Part shown: positions 23,522-31,177 of the stretch, piece after piece | Layout of the letters: each line of letters starts with the position of its first letter | Position numbering within the stretch: the stretch's first letter is position 1 | NCBI GenBank assembly: GCA_016935955.1 | Contig: JAFGPY010000101.1 | Coordinates: 1-33,365 of the forward strand | DNA from: Planctomycetota bacterium | GTDB lineage: Bacteria; Planctomycetota; Phycisphaerae; FEN-1346; JAACEH01 | Direction of reading: 5' to 3' | DNA length: 33,365 nucleotides | Translations under genes and position numbers: made by a program | The notes under the pieces: model-generated | Database searches by the model: none | What the model saw: the letters and a program-made list of their open reading frames with translations, nothing else | What the model was told of the DNA's origin: nothing

Positions 23522-24526
23522 TTACCTTTCAGGCGGACCGGCCATCAGGGCCGTCATCGTGCCGCGGCTCCGCAGCCCATACTTGCCTGCACACGCCGGC
23601 ACCAGCACCGTCTGCCCGGCCCTGACCGGCAGCGTGACCTCGGTGTCATCGACAGTGAGGAAACCTTCCCCTTCGACAATCATAGCACATTCGAAGCCGC
23701 GGTACAGGCTGCGCGACAAGAATGTCATCTCGATGGTCGCCCGGTCGAGGTAGAACTTGTCGCACTCGACGAGGCTTTCGATACGGACGCCGCAGCCGTC
23801 GGTGACGACACCGTGCCCCCCCGATGGCGGCAGCCGGCCATCGAAATCGATGCACTCCATGGCCTGGTCCAGGTGCAGCGGCCGGGGCTTGCCGTCAGTC
23901 CCCATGCGGCCCCAATCGTAGACCCGGTAGGTCGTGTCGCTGGGCTGCTGGAACTCGGCCAGAACGATGCCTGCCCCGATTGCGTGCAGACGGCCTGCCG
24001 GAATGAACAGGAAATCGCCGGCGCGGACCGGCTGCTCGACCAGCATGTCGGCCAACTGTCCGGCCTCGGCGGCCCGGCGGAACTCCTCGCGACCGACGCC
24101 CGGCTTCACGCCCGTAATCAGCTGCGCTCCAGGCTCGGCGTGCAGAATGACCCAGCACTCGGTCTTGCCGACGTCGCTCATGCCGTGAGCGGCCGTATAG
24201 GCGTCGTCCGGGTGGACCTGGATGCTCAGGTCCTGGTCGGCATCGATGATCTTGACCAGCAGCGGCAGCCTGTCGCGCCAGGCCGACAGCACGGGCTTGC
24301 CGAAAAGGGCCTCGGCATGGGACTCGACGATCTGCCGCAGGGACCGGCCCGCCAATGGCCCGTTGGCCACGGTGCTCGTCCCGTGCGGGTGGTCGGCCAG
24401 TTCCCAACTCTCGCCCGTCGCGGCGTCGGCCGGAGCCGCCTTGCCGTACAGGTCGCGCAGCCGCCGACCGCCCCACAGGGTGGTCTTCAGAACCGGCGTT
24501 TGCAGCATCGGGTACAGTTCGGCCAT
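23522..24526 (-). CDS. manA: Mannose-6-phosphate isomerase, class I (ManA)
   Basis: A 334-residue zinc cupin that interconverts mannose-6-phosphate and fructose-6-phosphate, feeding polysaccharide or GDP-sugar synthesis or mannose catabolism. The start ATG 24526 (MAELYPMLQTPVLK) is preferred to the frame-open ATG at 24640; GCGGAG precedes it and a promoter lies just upstream. Zinc ligands and active-site blocks: SIQVHPDD (Gln103, His105), GKTECW (Glu123), PAGRLHAIG (His181) and the QPSDTTYRVYDWGR block. The C-terminal cupin half ends in GTMTALMAGPP. It is the first gene of the minus-strand run manA - rluB-like - thiC - tlpA-like, whose members share no evident pathway. Confidence 0.9.
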   Translation of the reverse strand: MAELYPMLQTPVLKTTLWGGRRLRDLYGKAAPADAATGESWELADHPHGTSTVANGPLAGRSLRQIVESHAEALFGKPVLSAWRDRLPLLVKIIDADQDLSIQVHPDDAYTAAHGMSDVGKTECWVILHAEPGAQLITGVKPGVGREEFRRAAEAGQLADMLVEQPVRAGDFLFIPAGRLHAIGAGIVLAEFQQPSDTTYRVYDWGRMGTDGKPRPLHLDQAMECIDFDGRLPPSGGHGVVTDGCGVRIESLVECDKFYLDRATIEMTFLSRSLYRGFECAMIVEGEGFLTVDDTEVTLPVRAGQTVLVPACAGKYGLRSRGTMTALMAGPPER

Positions 24527-24584
24527 GCAACTCCGCTCCCGGGAAACGGCCCTGTGGGCCTCGGCGGCCACAGTCCAGACCCGC

Positions 24585-24613
24585 ATTATAGCCCACGCGG
24601 CGGGATTCCTGAA
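24585..24613 (-). promoter_or_regulatory. Sigma-70-like promoter for manA
   Basis: On the minus strand, TTCAGG (24613-24608) and a perfect TATAAT (24590-24585) are 17 bases apart. The -35 is weak, the -10 exact. The predicted start lies about 50 bases upstream of the chosen manA ATG, which supports that start codon. Confidence 0.55.
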
Positions 24614-24763
24614 GCCTATTTGGCTTTTGCCCTCTCGCATCGTCCCTGCGGCTCTGTTATCATGTTCGCCGGAGCTTGACGCCCGCGCGGGCGAGAACCG
24701 CCGCGGGCAGGATCAGAGAGTGTCCTAGTCGTGGCCAAGGGGACCATAGAAAGGAACCATCAG

Positions 24764-25420
24764 ATGGGTCGGAATGAACTCATAGCGCGTATCACTGAGT
24801 CCGGGTGCGTAGCCGTGGTGCGTGCTCCGTCGAGCGAGCAGCTTGTCGACGTGTCGCGGGCCCTTGCGGCCGGCGGCATCATCGCCGTGGAAATCACCAT
24901 GACCACGCCGAACGCTCTCGAAGTCATCAAGGCGGTCAGCACCGAACTGTCCGACGAGGTCATTGTCGGCGTGGGCAGCGTGCTCGACAGCGAGACGGCC
25001 CGGGCCGCCATCCTGGCCGGCGCCGAGTACGTGGTCAGCCCCGTGCTCGACATCGGCACGATCCAGATGGCCCACCGTTACGACAAGGCCGTGGTCCCCG
25101 GGGCCTACACGCCGACGGAAATCCTGGCCGCCTGGACGGCCGGAGCCGACGTCGTGAAGGTCTTCCCGGCGAGCGTGGGCGGCCCGTCCTACTTCAAGGC
25201 CGTCAAGGGTCCCCTGCCCCAGGTGAAACTGACCCCGACGGGCGGCGTGAATCTGAACACGGCCTCGGACTTCATCCGCGCCGGGGCGGAGTTCCTGGGC
25301 GTCGGCAGCAACCTCGTGAGCAAAGACGCCCTGGCCCGCGGCGACATGGACTGGATCCGCGATGAGGCCGCTAAGTACGTCGAGGTGGTCAAGACGGCCC
25401 GCGCGGGGATGAAGAAGTAG
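24764..25420 (+). CDS. eda: KDPG/KHG-type aldolase (Entner-Doudoroff)
   Basis: A 218-residue class I aldolase that cleaves 2-keto-3-deoxy-6-phosphogluconate to pyruvate and glyceraldehyde-3-phosphate; many homologs also cleave 4-hydroxy-2-oxoglutarate. The start ATG 24764 has AAGGA eight bases upstream; a GTG at 24731 is in frame but has no such site. Active-site residues: Arg20 in VAVVRA, Glu43 in AVEITMTTP and the Schiff-base Lys132 in DVVKVFPASVGG; LTPTGGV is the phosphate loop. E. coli Eda has an Arg at the position equal to Thr47 here, as also in other 'TMTTP' homologs, so activity on the phosphorylated sugar acid is likely but not certain. It lies divergent from manA and is monocistronic. 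Confidence 0.88.
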   Translation: MGRNELIARITESGCVAVVRAPSSEQLVDVSRALAAGGIIAVEITMTTPNALEVIKAVSTELSDEVIVGVGSVLDSETARAAILAGAEYVVSPVLDIGTIQMAHRYDKAVVPGAYTPTEILAAWTAGADVVKVFPASVGGPSYFKAVKGPLPQVKLTPTGGVNLNTASDFIRAGAEFLGVGSNLVSKDALARGDMDWIRDEAAKYVEVVKTARAGMKK

Positions 25421-25565
25421 GATCGAGGCGGGTCCTCCTGCCGGATGCCGTGCCTGCTCCTGTCGCAGATCCCGAGCAACGTCGAGGGGCAGGCATGCCG
25501 AACGTCACTGGTCACACGCATGGCTGCGGAGCAGCCATGTAGGGTTTCGCACAAAGAAGGCCAGG

Positions 25566-25647
25566 GGGTGCCATGCTTGGAGCTCGCAGAAGCATGCCGA
25601 CAAGCCTTTTGCGTGAGCACGCGTCTACGAGTAGACGCGTGGCACCC
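25566..25647. repeat. Dispersed three-arm palindromic repeat, copy C
   Basis: Outer arms GGGTGCCA (25566-25573) and TGGCACCC (25640-25647) enclose two hairpins: CATGCTT/AAGCATG and CACGCGTCTAC-GA-GTAGACGCGTG (25618-25641, perfect 11-bp arms). The arrangement equals copies A and B, although the inner hairpin sequences differ, as expected if structure is conserved. Confidence 0.65.
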
Positions 25648-25785
25648 TCGCCGTTGTGGTCGGCACAAGCACAACGTAATGTTTTGTGCGAACGTGCCTT
25701 GCTGCGACGCGATGAGGGGTTCATGCGAAATCCTACACGGCACCCCCCGCGCGAGCGTGACCATGATTCTCGCAATGTCTACCAC

Positions 25786-25828
25786 GGGCGCGGCCCTTCA
25801 GCAGGCTGAGGGCCGAAGGGCCGCGCCC
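25786..25828. repeat. Perfect 14-bp inverted repeat
   Basis: GGGCGCGGCCCTTC (25786-25799) and GAAGGGCCGCGCCC (25815-25828) are exact inverses around a 15-base loop. A strong hairpin is certain. No T-run follows, so an intrinsic terminator is not supported. Confidence 0.6.
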
Positions 25829-25907
25829 CTGCACTCCTGCGGACACAGCGGCGGCCACTGTGCCGCCATCGCAAGATGATGCTTGCCACAACACAAGGGG
25901 ACGCACC

Positions 25908-26090
25908 ATGGAGATCAAGTGCCCGATGTGCGGCGGGACGGAGTTTGATACCGAGGAGCGCTGGCTTGTGGGACCCAGGAAAGTCAAATATTGCCGACCG
26001 GAGTTTTTCGCCTATTTGCGTGGCTCGGACATTCAGCCTCGGGTGTGCCTGAACTGTGGATTCGTCGCAATCTTCCTGAAGCCCGACTAA
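25908..26090 (+). CDS. Small zinc-ribbon protein
   Basis: A 60-residue protein starting at ATG 25908 with AAGGGG seven bases upstream; a longer open frame upstream has no ribosome site. Two CxxC knuckles, CPMCGG (Cys5, Cys8) and CLNCGF (near residues 47-50), would bind one zinc. Between them lie short strands and a YCRPEFFAYLRGSD segment. It resembles the many stand-alone zinc-ribbon proteins annotated as nucleic-acid-binding, but function is unknown. It is an isolated gene between repeat blocks; the element that follows starts at the first base after its TAA stop. Confidence 0.75.
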   Translation: MEIKCPMCGGTEFDTEERWLVGPRKVKYCRPEFFAYLRGSDIQPRVCLNCGFVAIFLKPD

Positions 26091-26197
26091 GCGGTGTCAG
26101 ACAAGTACTCTTCCGGGTGGCATGCCTGCCCCGCAGCCATGCGTGAGGTGGAAACCGTTCGGCATGCCTGCGGGGGCAGGCATGGCACCCGCTACGG
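26091..26197. repeat. Dispersed three-arm palindromic repeat, copy B
   Basis: This starts at the base after the zinc-ribbon stop codon and is about 107 bases long, with outer arms GGGTGGCATGCC / GGCATGGCACCC and inner hairpins. It is the closest relative of copy A (19281-19391), sharing also the GCGGTG start. The segment GTGTCAGACAAG near its start resembles TTTTCAGACAAAG at the end of the element at 3486-3635. Confidence 0.75.
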
Positions 26198-26528
26198 CGG
26201 ATACCCCAAAGGACTTATGTGATACTGCTTAGGGCAAGGGTCAGGCTCTGTTTGCGGAGGCCGGGCACCGCTGCATCTGGCACGGCCTGCCTGTCCCGAG
26301 CAGAGTCGAGGGGCCGTGCCCGCCTTCGCACGGACCGTGATCTCGCCTGGCGCGGCTGTGACGCAAAGGTCAGACAAATCTTCGGCCAGACAGGCCCGCG
26401 GAGGGCCCTTTCATGCACAATCCTATGCCCGCCGCCGCGGCAAAACCTAGCAAATCGAGCAGAACGTTGTGTCGCCCGCAGCCGCCATGGATTATCCTCT
26501 AAAGCGACCGTACGAGGGCGGCAAGGGG
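26198..26528. other. Non-coding spacer with degenerate repeats
   Basis: About 330 bases without a supported gene. It has the arm pair GGCACGGCCTGCC / GGCCGTGCC near 26279-26320 enclosing CTGTCCCGAGCAGAGTCGAG, a degenerate form of the REP-like word at 3751-3772. Nothing else was recognised before the promoter of the glycyl radical enzyme. Confidence 0.5.
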
Positions 26529-26556
26529 TTGTCTGGGCGTCGGTTACGGGTACAAT
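26529..26556 (+). promoter_or_regulatory. Sigma-70-like promoter for the glycyl radical enzyme operon
   Basis: TTGTCT (26529-26534) and TACAAT (26551-26556) are separated by 16 bases. The predicted transcript would begin near 26563 and have a leader of about 95 bases. This is the best sigma-70 match in the 450 bases upstream of the gene. Confidence 0.55.
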
Positions 26557-26580
26557 ATATGCTGAGCAACCTGTAGCCGT

Positions 26581-26629
26581 CGCGGGTCGGACCGTCCGGG
26601 GCTTATGCAGGACGGGTAGCGAGACCGCG
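26581..26629 (+). ncRNA. Folded 5' leader of the glycyl radical enzyme mRNA (candidate)
   Basis: Nested pairing: CGCGG (26581-26585) with CCGCG (26625-26629) encloses CCGTCC (26592-26597) with GGACGG (26610-26615). The apical loop contains GGGGCTTATGCA. It lies between promoter and start codon, 30 bases before the GGGGAG ribosome site. I could not match it to a known riboswitch; it may only be GC-rich leader. Confidence 0.3.
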
Positions 26630-26658
26630 CAGCCGCAGGGCCGCTGGGGAGCCCGAGC

Positions 26659-28875
26659 ATGATTGCGACCAACAGCATCGAGCAGGACCTGCCGTATCTC
26701 TGGGACAAGTTCAAGTCGCCCACCCTCGATCCGGCGACGGGGCTCGACCACGAAACCCTCAAGAAAGACGTTCTGGCGCTGGCCGAGAGGATGAAGGACG
26801 ACCCGCACCCGGTCGTCAAGGCCAGGGCCTTCGAGTACGTGGCCCGGAACGTGCGGATCGACGTCAGTCCGCACGACTGGTATGTCGGCTTCGGCTGCTG
26901 GGACCGCTGGGACCGTCCACTGGATGCCCTGGTCGCGAAGTGGGACAAGGAAGTGGACGCCCGCTTCATGAAGACCCTGCCGATCATGGAAGGCCTGAAG
27001 CAGTCGGGCGCCTGCGGCATGGGCAAGGACTTCGACCACTCGGTTCCTGACTGGGACGCTGTTTTCGAATTGGGCTTCCCGGGCCTTCGCGAGCGTGCGA
27101 GGCAATACCGTCGGCAACGCGAGGACGCCGGGCAGATGACGCCGCAGGCTGCGGCCTATTTCGACGGCATCGAGATTACCTACACGGCCATCCTCGAGAT
27201 GCTGCAGCGGTTCCACGACTATGCCACGGAGCACGCCGACGGCAACCCGCGGATGCTGGCCTGCGCCGAGTGCCTGGCCACGCTGATCCAGGGGCCGCCG
27301 ACCAACACCTACGAAGTGCTGCACCTGGTCTACCTGTATTTCATGTTCAGCGAGTACGTCGGCCGGCTGCAGGTCCGTTCGCTCGGGAACCTCGACCGTA
27401 CCATGTACCCGTACTACCGGCGGGACCTCGACAGCGGCACCTACAGCGAGTCGCAGATCCGCGAGTTCTTTGCGTACTTCATGATGCAGTTCGCCTCGAT
27501 CGCCAATCCGTGGGGGCATCCGTTCTACTTCGGCGGCACGCGGCGCGACGGCCGGAGCGAGATCAACGAGCTGAGCTATCTGATTCTCGACGAGTTCGAC
27601 AAGCTGGACATCTGCTCGCCGAAGCTGCAGATCAAGCTGGCGCCGAACACCCCGCCGGCTTTCGTCGACAAGGCAGTGGACATGATCCGCCGCGGGCACA
27701 ACAGCATGGTGTTCCTGTGCGAGCCGTCGATGAAGCGGGCCATGATGGGCTACGGGGCCACCGAGGAAGAGGCCCGCACCTGCGACATCACCGGGTGCTA
27801 CGAGTTCGGCGCGCGGGCCCGCGGCAACACGACGATCGTCGCCTACCTGAACATGCTCAAGCCGTTGGAACTCGTCCTCTACGACGGCGTCGATCCGTAC
27901 GCGGGCATCGAGTGCGGTTGCCGCACCGGCGGGCTGGAAGCCTTTGCGACCTTCGACGATTTCTACTCGGCCTACCTCAAGCAACTGGGCCACATCATCG
28001 AAAGCGCGATCCTCTGCGCCAACGATTTCGAGCAGTACCTGAACTTCATCAACCCGACGTCGGTCTTCTCCGGGACCATCGAGAACAGCCTGAAGACCGC
28101 CCAGGACGCGTTCCATAACGGTTCGATCTACAACATCTCGACCATCCTGACCGCCGGTTTCGCCTCGGCCATTGACGCCCTGATGGCCGTCAAGGAATTC
28201 GTCTACGACAGGCAGGTGCTGTCGCTGGCCGAACTGAAGAACGTCCTTGCCGCCGACTGGAAGGGACACGAGAAGCTGCGGCTCAAGATGCTCTACGGCA
28301 AGAACAAGTACGGCAACGGCATCGACGCCGTGGACACCTACGCCGGGGCCCTGTCGCGGTTCCTGGGCAACAAGATCAACCTGCGGCCCAACAGCCGCGG
28401 CGGCTTTTACCTGGCCTCGATGCACACGCCGCCGCGCTACTACCTGACCCACGGGCAGAAGACCGGCGCCACGCCGGACGGGCGAATGGCCGGAGAGGAA
28501 ATCTCCAAGAACTGCTCGCCGACGATGGGTATGGACATCAACGGCGTGACCGCGCTGGTCAAGTCGGCGACGCGGATGGACTCGGCCATGCATCCCGGCG
28601 ACTTCCCGCTCGACGTGATGCTGCACCCGGCCACCGTGCAGGGCGACGAGGGGCTTGCGGCCGTGCGGACGCTGCTTAACACCTACATGGACAAGCACGG
28701 CGTCGCCGTGCAGTTCAACATCTTCGATGCCGAGACGCTGATCGATGCCCAGGCCCACCCCGACAAGTACCAGGGCCTGCAGGTGCGCGTCTGCGGCTGG
28801 AACGTCCACTTCACCGACCTGAGCCGCAACGAGCAGGACATGTTCATCCGGCGGGCCCAGAACATCTGCGAGTGA
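26659..28875 (+). CDS. Glycyl radical enzyme of unassigned substrate (PflD/eliminase-like)
   Basis: A 738-residue oxygen-sensitive enzyme of the pyruvate formate-lyase / diol dehydratase superfamily. ATG has GGGGAG eight bases upstream. The active-site loop is TGCYEF, with Cys380 (thiyl radical) and Glu382 (general base). Pyruvate formate-lyase has two adjacent Cys, so this is not that enzyme. The glycyl radical loop near the C-terminus is RVCGWN, with Gly713; common forms are RVAGY/F or RVSGY. The Asp found 14 residues after the active-site Cys in glycerol dehydratase and choline lyase is absent (Val394 here), so those reactions are not supported. TGATPDGRMAGEEISKNCSP and QFNIFDAETLIDAQAHPDKY are standard family blocks. 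It is somewhat shorter than diol dehydratases (about 790-850). Activase and hydrolase genes follow directly. Confidence 0.88.
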   Translation: MIATNSIEQDLPYLWDKFKSPTLDPATGLDHETLKKDVLALAERMKDDPHPVVKARAFEYVARNVRIDVSPHDWYVGFGCWDRWDRPLDALVAKWDKEVDARFMKTLPIMEGLKQSGACGMGKDFDHSVPDWDAVFELGFPGLRERARQYRRQREDAGQMTPQAAAYFDGIEITYTAILEMLQRFHDYATEHADGNPRMLACAECLATLIQGPPTNTYEVLHLVYLYFMFSEYVGRLQVRSLGNLDRTMYPYYRRDLDSGTYSESQIREFFAYFMMQFASIANPWGHPFYFGGTRRDGRSEINELSYLILDEFDKLDICSPKLQIKLAPNTPPAFVDKAVDMIRRGHNSMVFLCEPSMKRAMMGYGATEEEARTCDITGCYEFGARARGNTTIVAYLNMLKPLELVLYDGVDPYAGIECGCRTGGLEAFATFDDFYSAYLKQLGHIIESAILCANDFEQYLNFINPTSVFSGTIENSLKTAQDAFHNGSIYNISTILTAGFASAIDALMAVKEFVYDRQVLSLAELKNVLAADWKGHEKLRLKMLYGKNKYGNGIDAVDTYAGALSRFLGNKINLRPNSRGGFYLASMHTPPRYYLTHGQKTGATPDGRMAGEEISKNCSPTMGMDINGVTALVKSATRMDSAMHPGDFPLDVMLHPATVQGDEGLAAVRTLLNTYMDKHGVAVQFNIFDAETLIDAQAHPDKYQGLQVRVCGWNVHFTDLSRNEQDMFIRRAQNICE

Positions 28876-28879
28876 GTCC

Positions 28880-29776
28880 ATGGCGCCGACCGGAACGGTG
28901 TTCGAGATCAAACGTTTTGGCGTTCACGACGGCCCCGGGGTCCGCACGGTGCTCTTCCTGAAAGGCTGCCCGCTGCGCTGCCGCTGGTGCCACAATCCCG
29001 AAGGCGTCGAGCCCGGTCTGCAACTGGCCTACCACGAGCACAAATGCCTGCATTGCGGCGAATGCGCGGCGGCCTGCCCGCACGGCGCTCACAGCCTCGT
29101 GGACGGGCGACATGCTTTCGACCGGACCAGGTGCGTCGCCTGCGGGGCCTGCGTGGATGCGTGCCTCGGCCGCGCCCTGAAGCTGTTCGGCCGCACGCTG
29201 ACCGTCCAGGAGGCCCGCGAGATCGCCCTGGAGGACCGGGCCTTCTATCGCGACGGCGGCGGGGTGACGCTCTCCGGCGGCGAGCCGCTGCTGCAGGCGG
29301 AGTTCTGCGCCGAGCTGTTCCGGCTCCTGAAGGACGATCGTATTCACTGTGCCATCGACACGTCCGGGGCGGTGCCGTGGGAATGCTTCGAGAAGGTTCT
29401 GCCCTGGACCGACATGTTCCTGTACGATGTGAAGCACACCGACGAGCGGCGGCACCAGGAGCACACGGGCAAGCCGAACGGGCGGATCATTGAGAATCTG
29501 CGACGGCTGGTCGAGCGCGGCGTCCCGGTCGAGATCCGCGTACCGGTGATTCCCGACTTTAACGACGATCCGCAGAGCATCGACGCGATCGGCCGGTTGC
29601 TGAAGGGGTTGCCGAACATCGTCGGTGTGCGGCTGCTGCCCTATCATCAGGTGAGTTCGAAATACGCGGCCGTCGGTTACGCCGACACCATGCCGGATGC
29701 TGACGGCCCGACGAAGGACCGCATGGCGGCCATCGCGGCCCAACTGCGGGAGTTCTCGTTGAAGGTTCTCGGGTAA
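28880..29776 (+). CDS. Glycyl radical enzyme activase with bis-[4Fe-4S] insert
   Basis: A 298-residue radical SAM enzyme that installs the glycyl radical on the upstream protein. The radical SAM cysteines are C30, C34 and C37 (CPLRCRWC) after FEIKRFGVHDGPGVRTVLFL, the family start. A ferredoxin-like insert with two clusters follows: C56, C59, C62, C66 and C85, C88, C91, C95. PflA of E. coli lacks this insert, while activases of dehydratase- and lyase-type enzymes have it. GGVTLSGGEPLLQ is the SAM-binding GGE block. It begins four bases after the enzyme's stop codon, so the pair is co-expressed. Length is near the usual 290-320. Confidence 0.92.
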   Translation: MAPTGTVFEIKRFGVHDGPGVRTVLFLKGCPLRCRWCHNPEGVEPGLQLAYHEHKCLHCGECAAACPHGAHSLVDGRHAFDRTRCVACGACVDACLGRALKLFGRTLTVQEAREIALEDRAFYRDGGGVTLSGGEPLLQAEFCAELFRLLKDDRIHCAIDTSGAVPWECFEKVLPWTDMFLYDVKHTDERRHQEHTGKPNGRIIENLRRLVERGVPVEIRVPVIPDFNDDPQSIDAIGRLLKGLPNIVGVRLLPYHQVSSKYAAVGYADTMPDADGPTKDRMAAIAAQLREFSLKVLG

Positions 29777-29825
29777 GACGGCGCAGCCGCGTCGTGCGGC
29801 GTGCGATTGCAGGAGGACAGCGGCG

Positions 29826-30740
29826 ATGTCTCGACATTGGATGCACGTGGCGACAGTCGTGGCGGTAGCTGCCTGGGCGGTGCTCGGCGGCGGCACAGTG
29901 GCCGGGGAGGACGATGTGGGCAAATCCGACAAGACGGGCGGCCAGTGGTCCGAGCCCGTGGACAAGGAGTTCAAGGCCGACCTCGACAAGACCTTGCAGA
30001 AGTACGTCGAGATGTTGCCGAAGAAGTTCGACGCCGACGAGCCGCACGACCTGATGATCGCCCTGCACGGCCACGGCTCCGACCGCTGGCAGTACATCAA
30101 GCAGGAGCGCGGCGAGTGCAAGGGCGCTCGCGACGCCGCCGCGAAGCATAATATGATTTACGTGTCGCCCGACTACCGGGCCACGGCCTCGTGGATGGGT
30201 CCGGCGGCCGAGGCCGACATGGTGCAACTGATCGCCCTGCTTCGCAAGCAGCACAAGGTCCGCCGCGTTTACCTCGTGGGCGGCTCGATGGGCGGCACGT
30301 CGTGCCTGATCTTCACGGCCCTGCATCCCGACCTGGTCGATGCCGTGGTCTCCAGCAACGGCACGGCTAACATGATGGAGTACGAGAACTTTCAGGACGC
30401 CATTGCCAAGTCGTACGGCGGCGACAAGAAGACCAAGTCCGAGGAGTACAAGAAACGCAGTCCCGAGCTGGGATGGAAACGGTTCAAGATGCCCGTGGCC
30501 TTCACGGTCGGGGGCAAGGATACGTCCGTGCCGCCCGACAGTGTGCGGCGGTTGTACGCCCAACTCCAGAAGGCCGGCAAGAAAGACGTGCTGATGATCG
30601 ACCGCGAGAACACCGGTCACAGCACCAACTACGACGACACCGTGACGGCCATCGAGTTCGTCGTCAAGGCCGCGGCAAAGGCCAAACCCGGCAAGGCCGG
30701 GCATGCCGACCGCAAGGATGACGACGAGGAGAAGGACTGA
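29826..30740 (+). CDS. Secreted alpha/beta hydrolase (esterase/dienelactone hydrolase-like)
   Basis: A 304-residue protein. ATG follows AGGAGG by nine bases, 49 bases after the activase gene, so it is probably the third gene of that transcript. A signal peptide covers about 1-27 (ATVVAVAAWAVLGGGTVAG). The hydrolase core has HGHG (81-84, oxyanion hole), the nucleophile elbow GGSMGG with Ser154, Asp232 in GGKDTSVPP and His265 in TGHSTNY, a complete triad. The C-terminus is a highly charged Lys/Asp/Glu tail. The oxyanion motif and size fit polyhydroxybutyrate-depolymerase- or feruloyl-esterase-like families. The pairing with an oxygen-sensitive cytoplasmic enzyme suggests that it releases a substrate outside, but that link is inference. 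Confidence 0.85.
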   Translation: MSRHWMHVATVVAVAAWAVLGGGTVAGEDDVGKSDKTGGQWSEPVDKEFKADLDKTLQKYVEMLPKKFDADEPHDLMIALHGHGSDRWQYIKQERGECKGARDAAAKHNMIYVSPDYRATASWMGPAAEADMVQLIALLRKQHKVRRVYLVGGSMGGTSCLIFTALHPDLVDAVVSSNGTANMMEYENFQDAIAKSYGGDKKTKSEEYKKRSPELGWKRFKMPVAFTVGGKDTSVPPDSVRRLYAQLQKAGKKDVLMIDRENTGHSTNYDDTVTAIEFVVKAAAKAKPGKAGHADRKDDDEEKD

Positions 30741-31177
30741 ACGCGGTCGCGCGGAGGCCCTTGGAACCAGCCGCAGCGAATGCCGCCCACCCGGGGCCTG
30801 TCGGCGTTCAGAAGTCGCTGACCTGCAGCCTATATGCCGCTCCCCCGCGGAGGTGCACCCCCGGCATCCATCCCATCTGGCAGCTTTGTGTGGATTCTGT
30901 AAACTACTGAATATGAATGCCCTCAATGTCCGATAACCTGTGCGAGGAAGCGCTACAGCGCCGCATGCTCCGCCCTGTCACGGCGATGTTCTGCCGCGGA
31001 GCATCGACCTGACGTCCCGGATCGGAACTGCCGGAACTATTGGTCGCAGGTGCGGCAGGCAGCAGCCCTGCCACGCAAAGAATCACTCGTACACATCGGC
31101 CGCATGAGTCGGCCGCTGACCGGACCACGTGGGGTGGCCGGTGGTCTGTCCGTTCTGTCGGTGAAAGGAGACGCGTC
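30741..31177. other. Non-coding spacer before the repeat protein gene
   Basis: 437 bases without a supported gene. Short inverted segments occur, for example GGCAGG/CCTGCC near 31056-31074 followed by ACGCAAAG, discussed under rejected observations. The ribosome site AAAGGAG of the next gene is at 31164-31170. No promoter was assigned. Confidence 0.5.

Larger units (their letters stand above)
25421..25907. other. Repeat-rich non-coding spacer after the aldolase
   Basis: 487 bases without a supported gene. Besides the repeats listed separately, it contains CATGGCTGC-GGA-GCAGCCATG at about 25518-25538 and a CGTTGTG/CACAACG pair near 25650-25678. It also carries distant inverse copies of TTCGCACAAA (about 25546) and TTTGTGCGAA (about 25682). 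The density of palindromes is unlike the coding regions. Confidence 0.6.

Noticed and set aside
25421..26200. CRISPR array
   Set aside because: Repeats here are palindromes of different sequence and irregular spacing. No run of identical repeats with uniform spacers and no cas gene was seen.
26215..28911. An 898-codon minus-strand open frame opposite the glycyl radical enzyme
   Set aside because: The plus strand carries all family blocks and a good ribosome site. The reverse frame is open only because of strong GC bias at codon position three.
26659..30740. Bacterial microcompartment locus around the glycyl radical enzyme
   Set aside because: No shell protein, aldehyde dehydrogenase, phosphotransacylase or encapsulation-peptide extension is visible within the window.
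31045..31135. Possible second cyclic-di-GMP riboswitch upstream of the repeat protein gene
   Set aside because: ACGCAAAG and a GAGTCGGCCGCTGACC end resemble parts of GEMM-I. However, the GGCAA segment is missing, the P1b-like loop (seven bases) is not a GNRA tetraloop, and P2 pairing is poor. A covariance search of this stretch would settle it.
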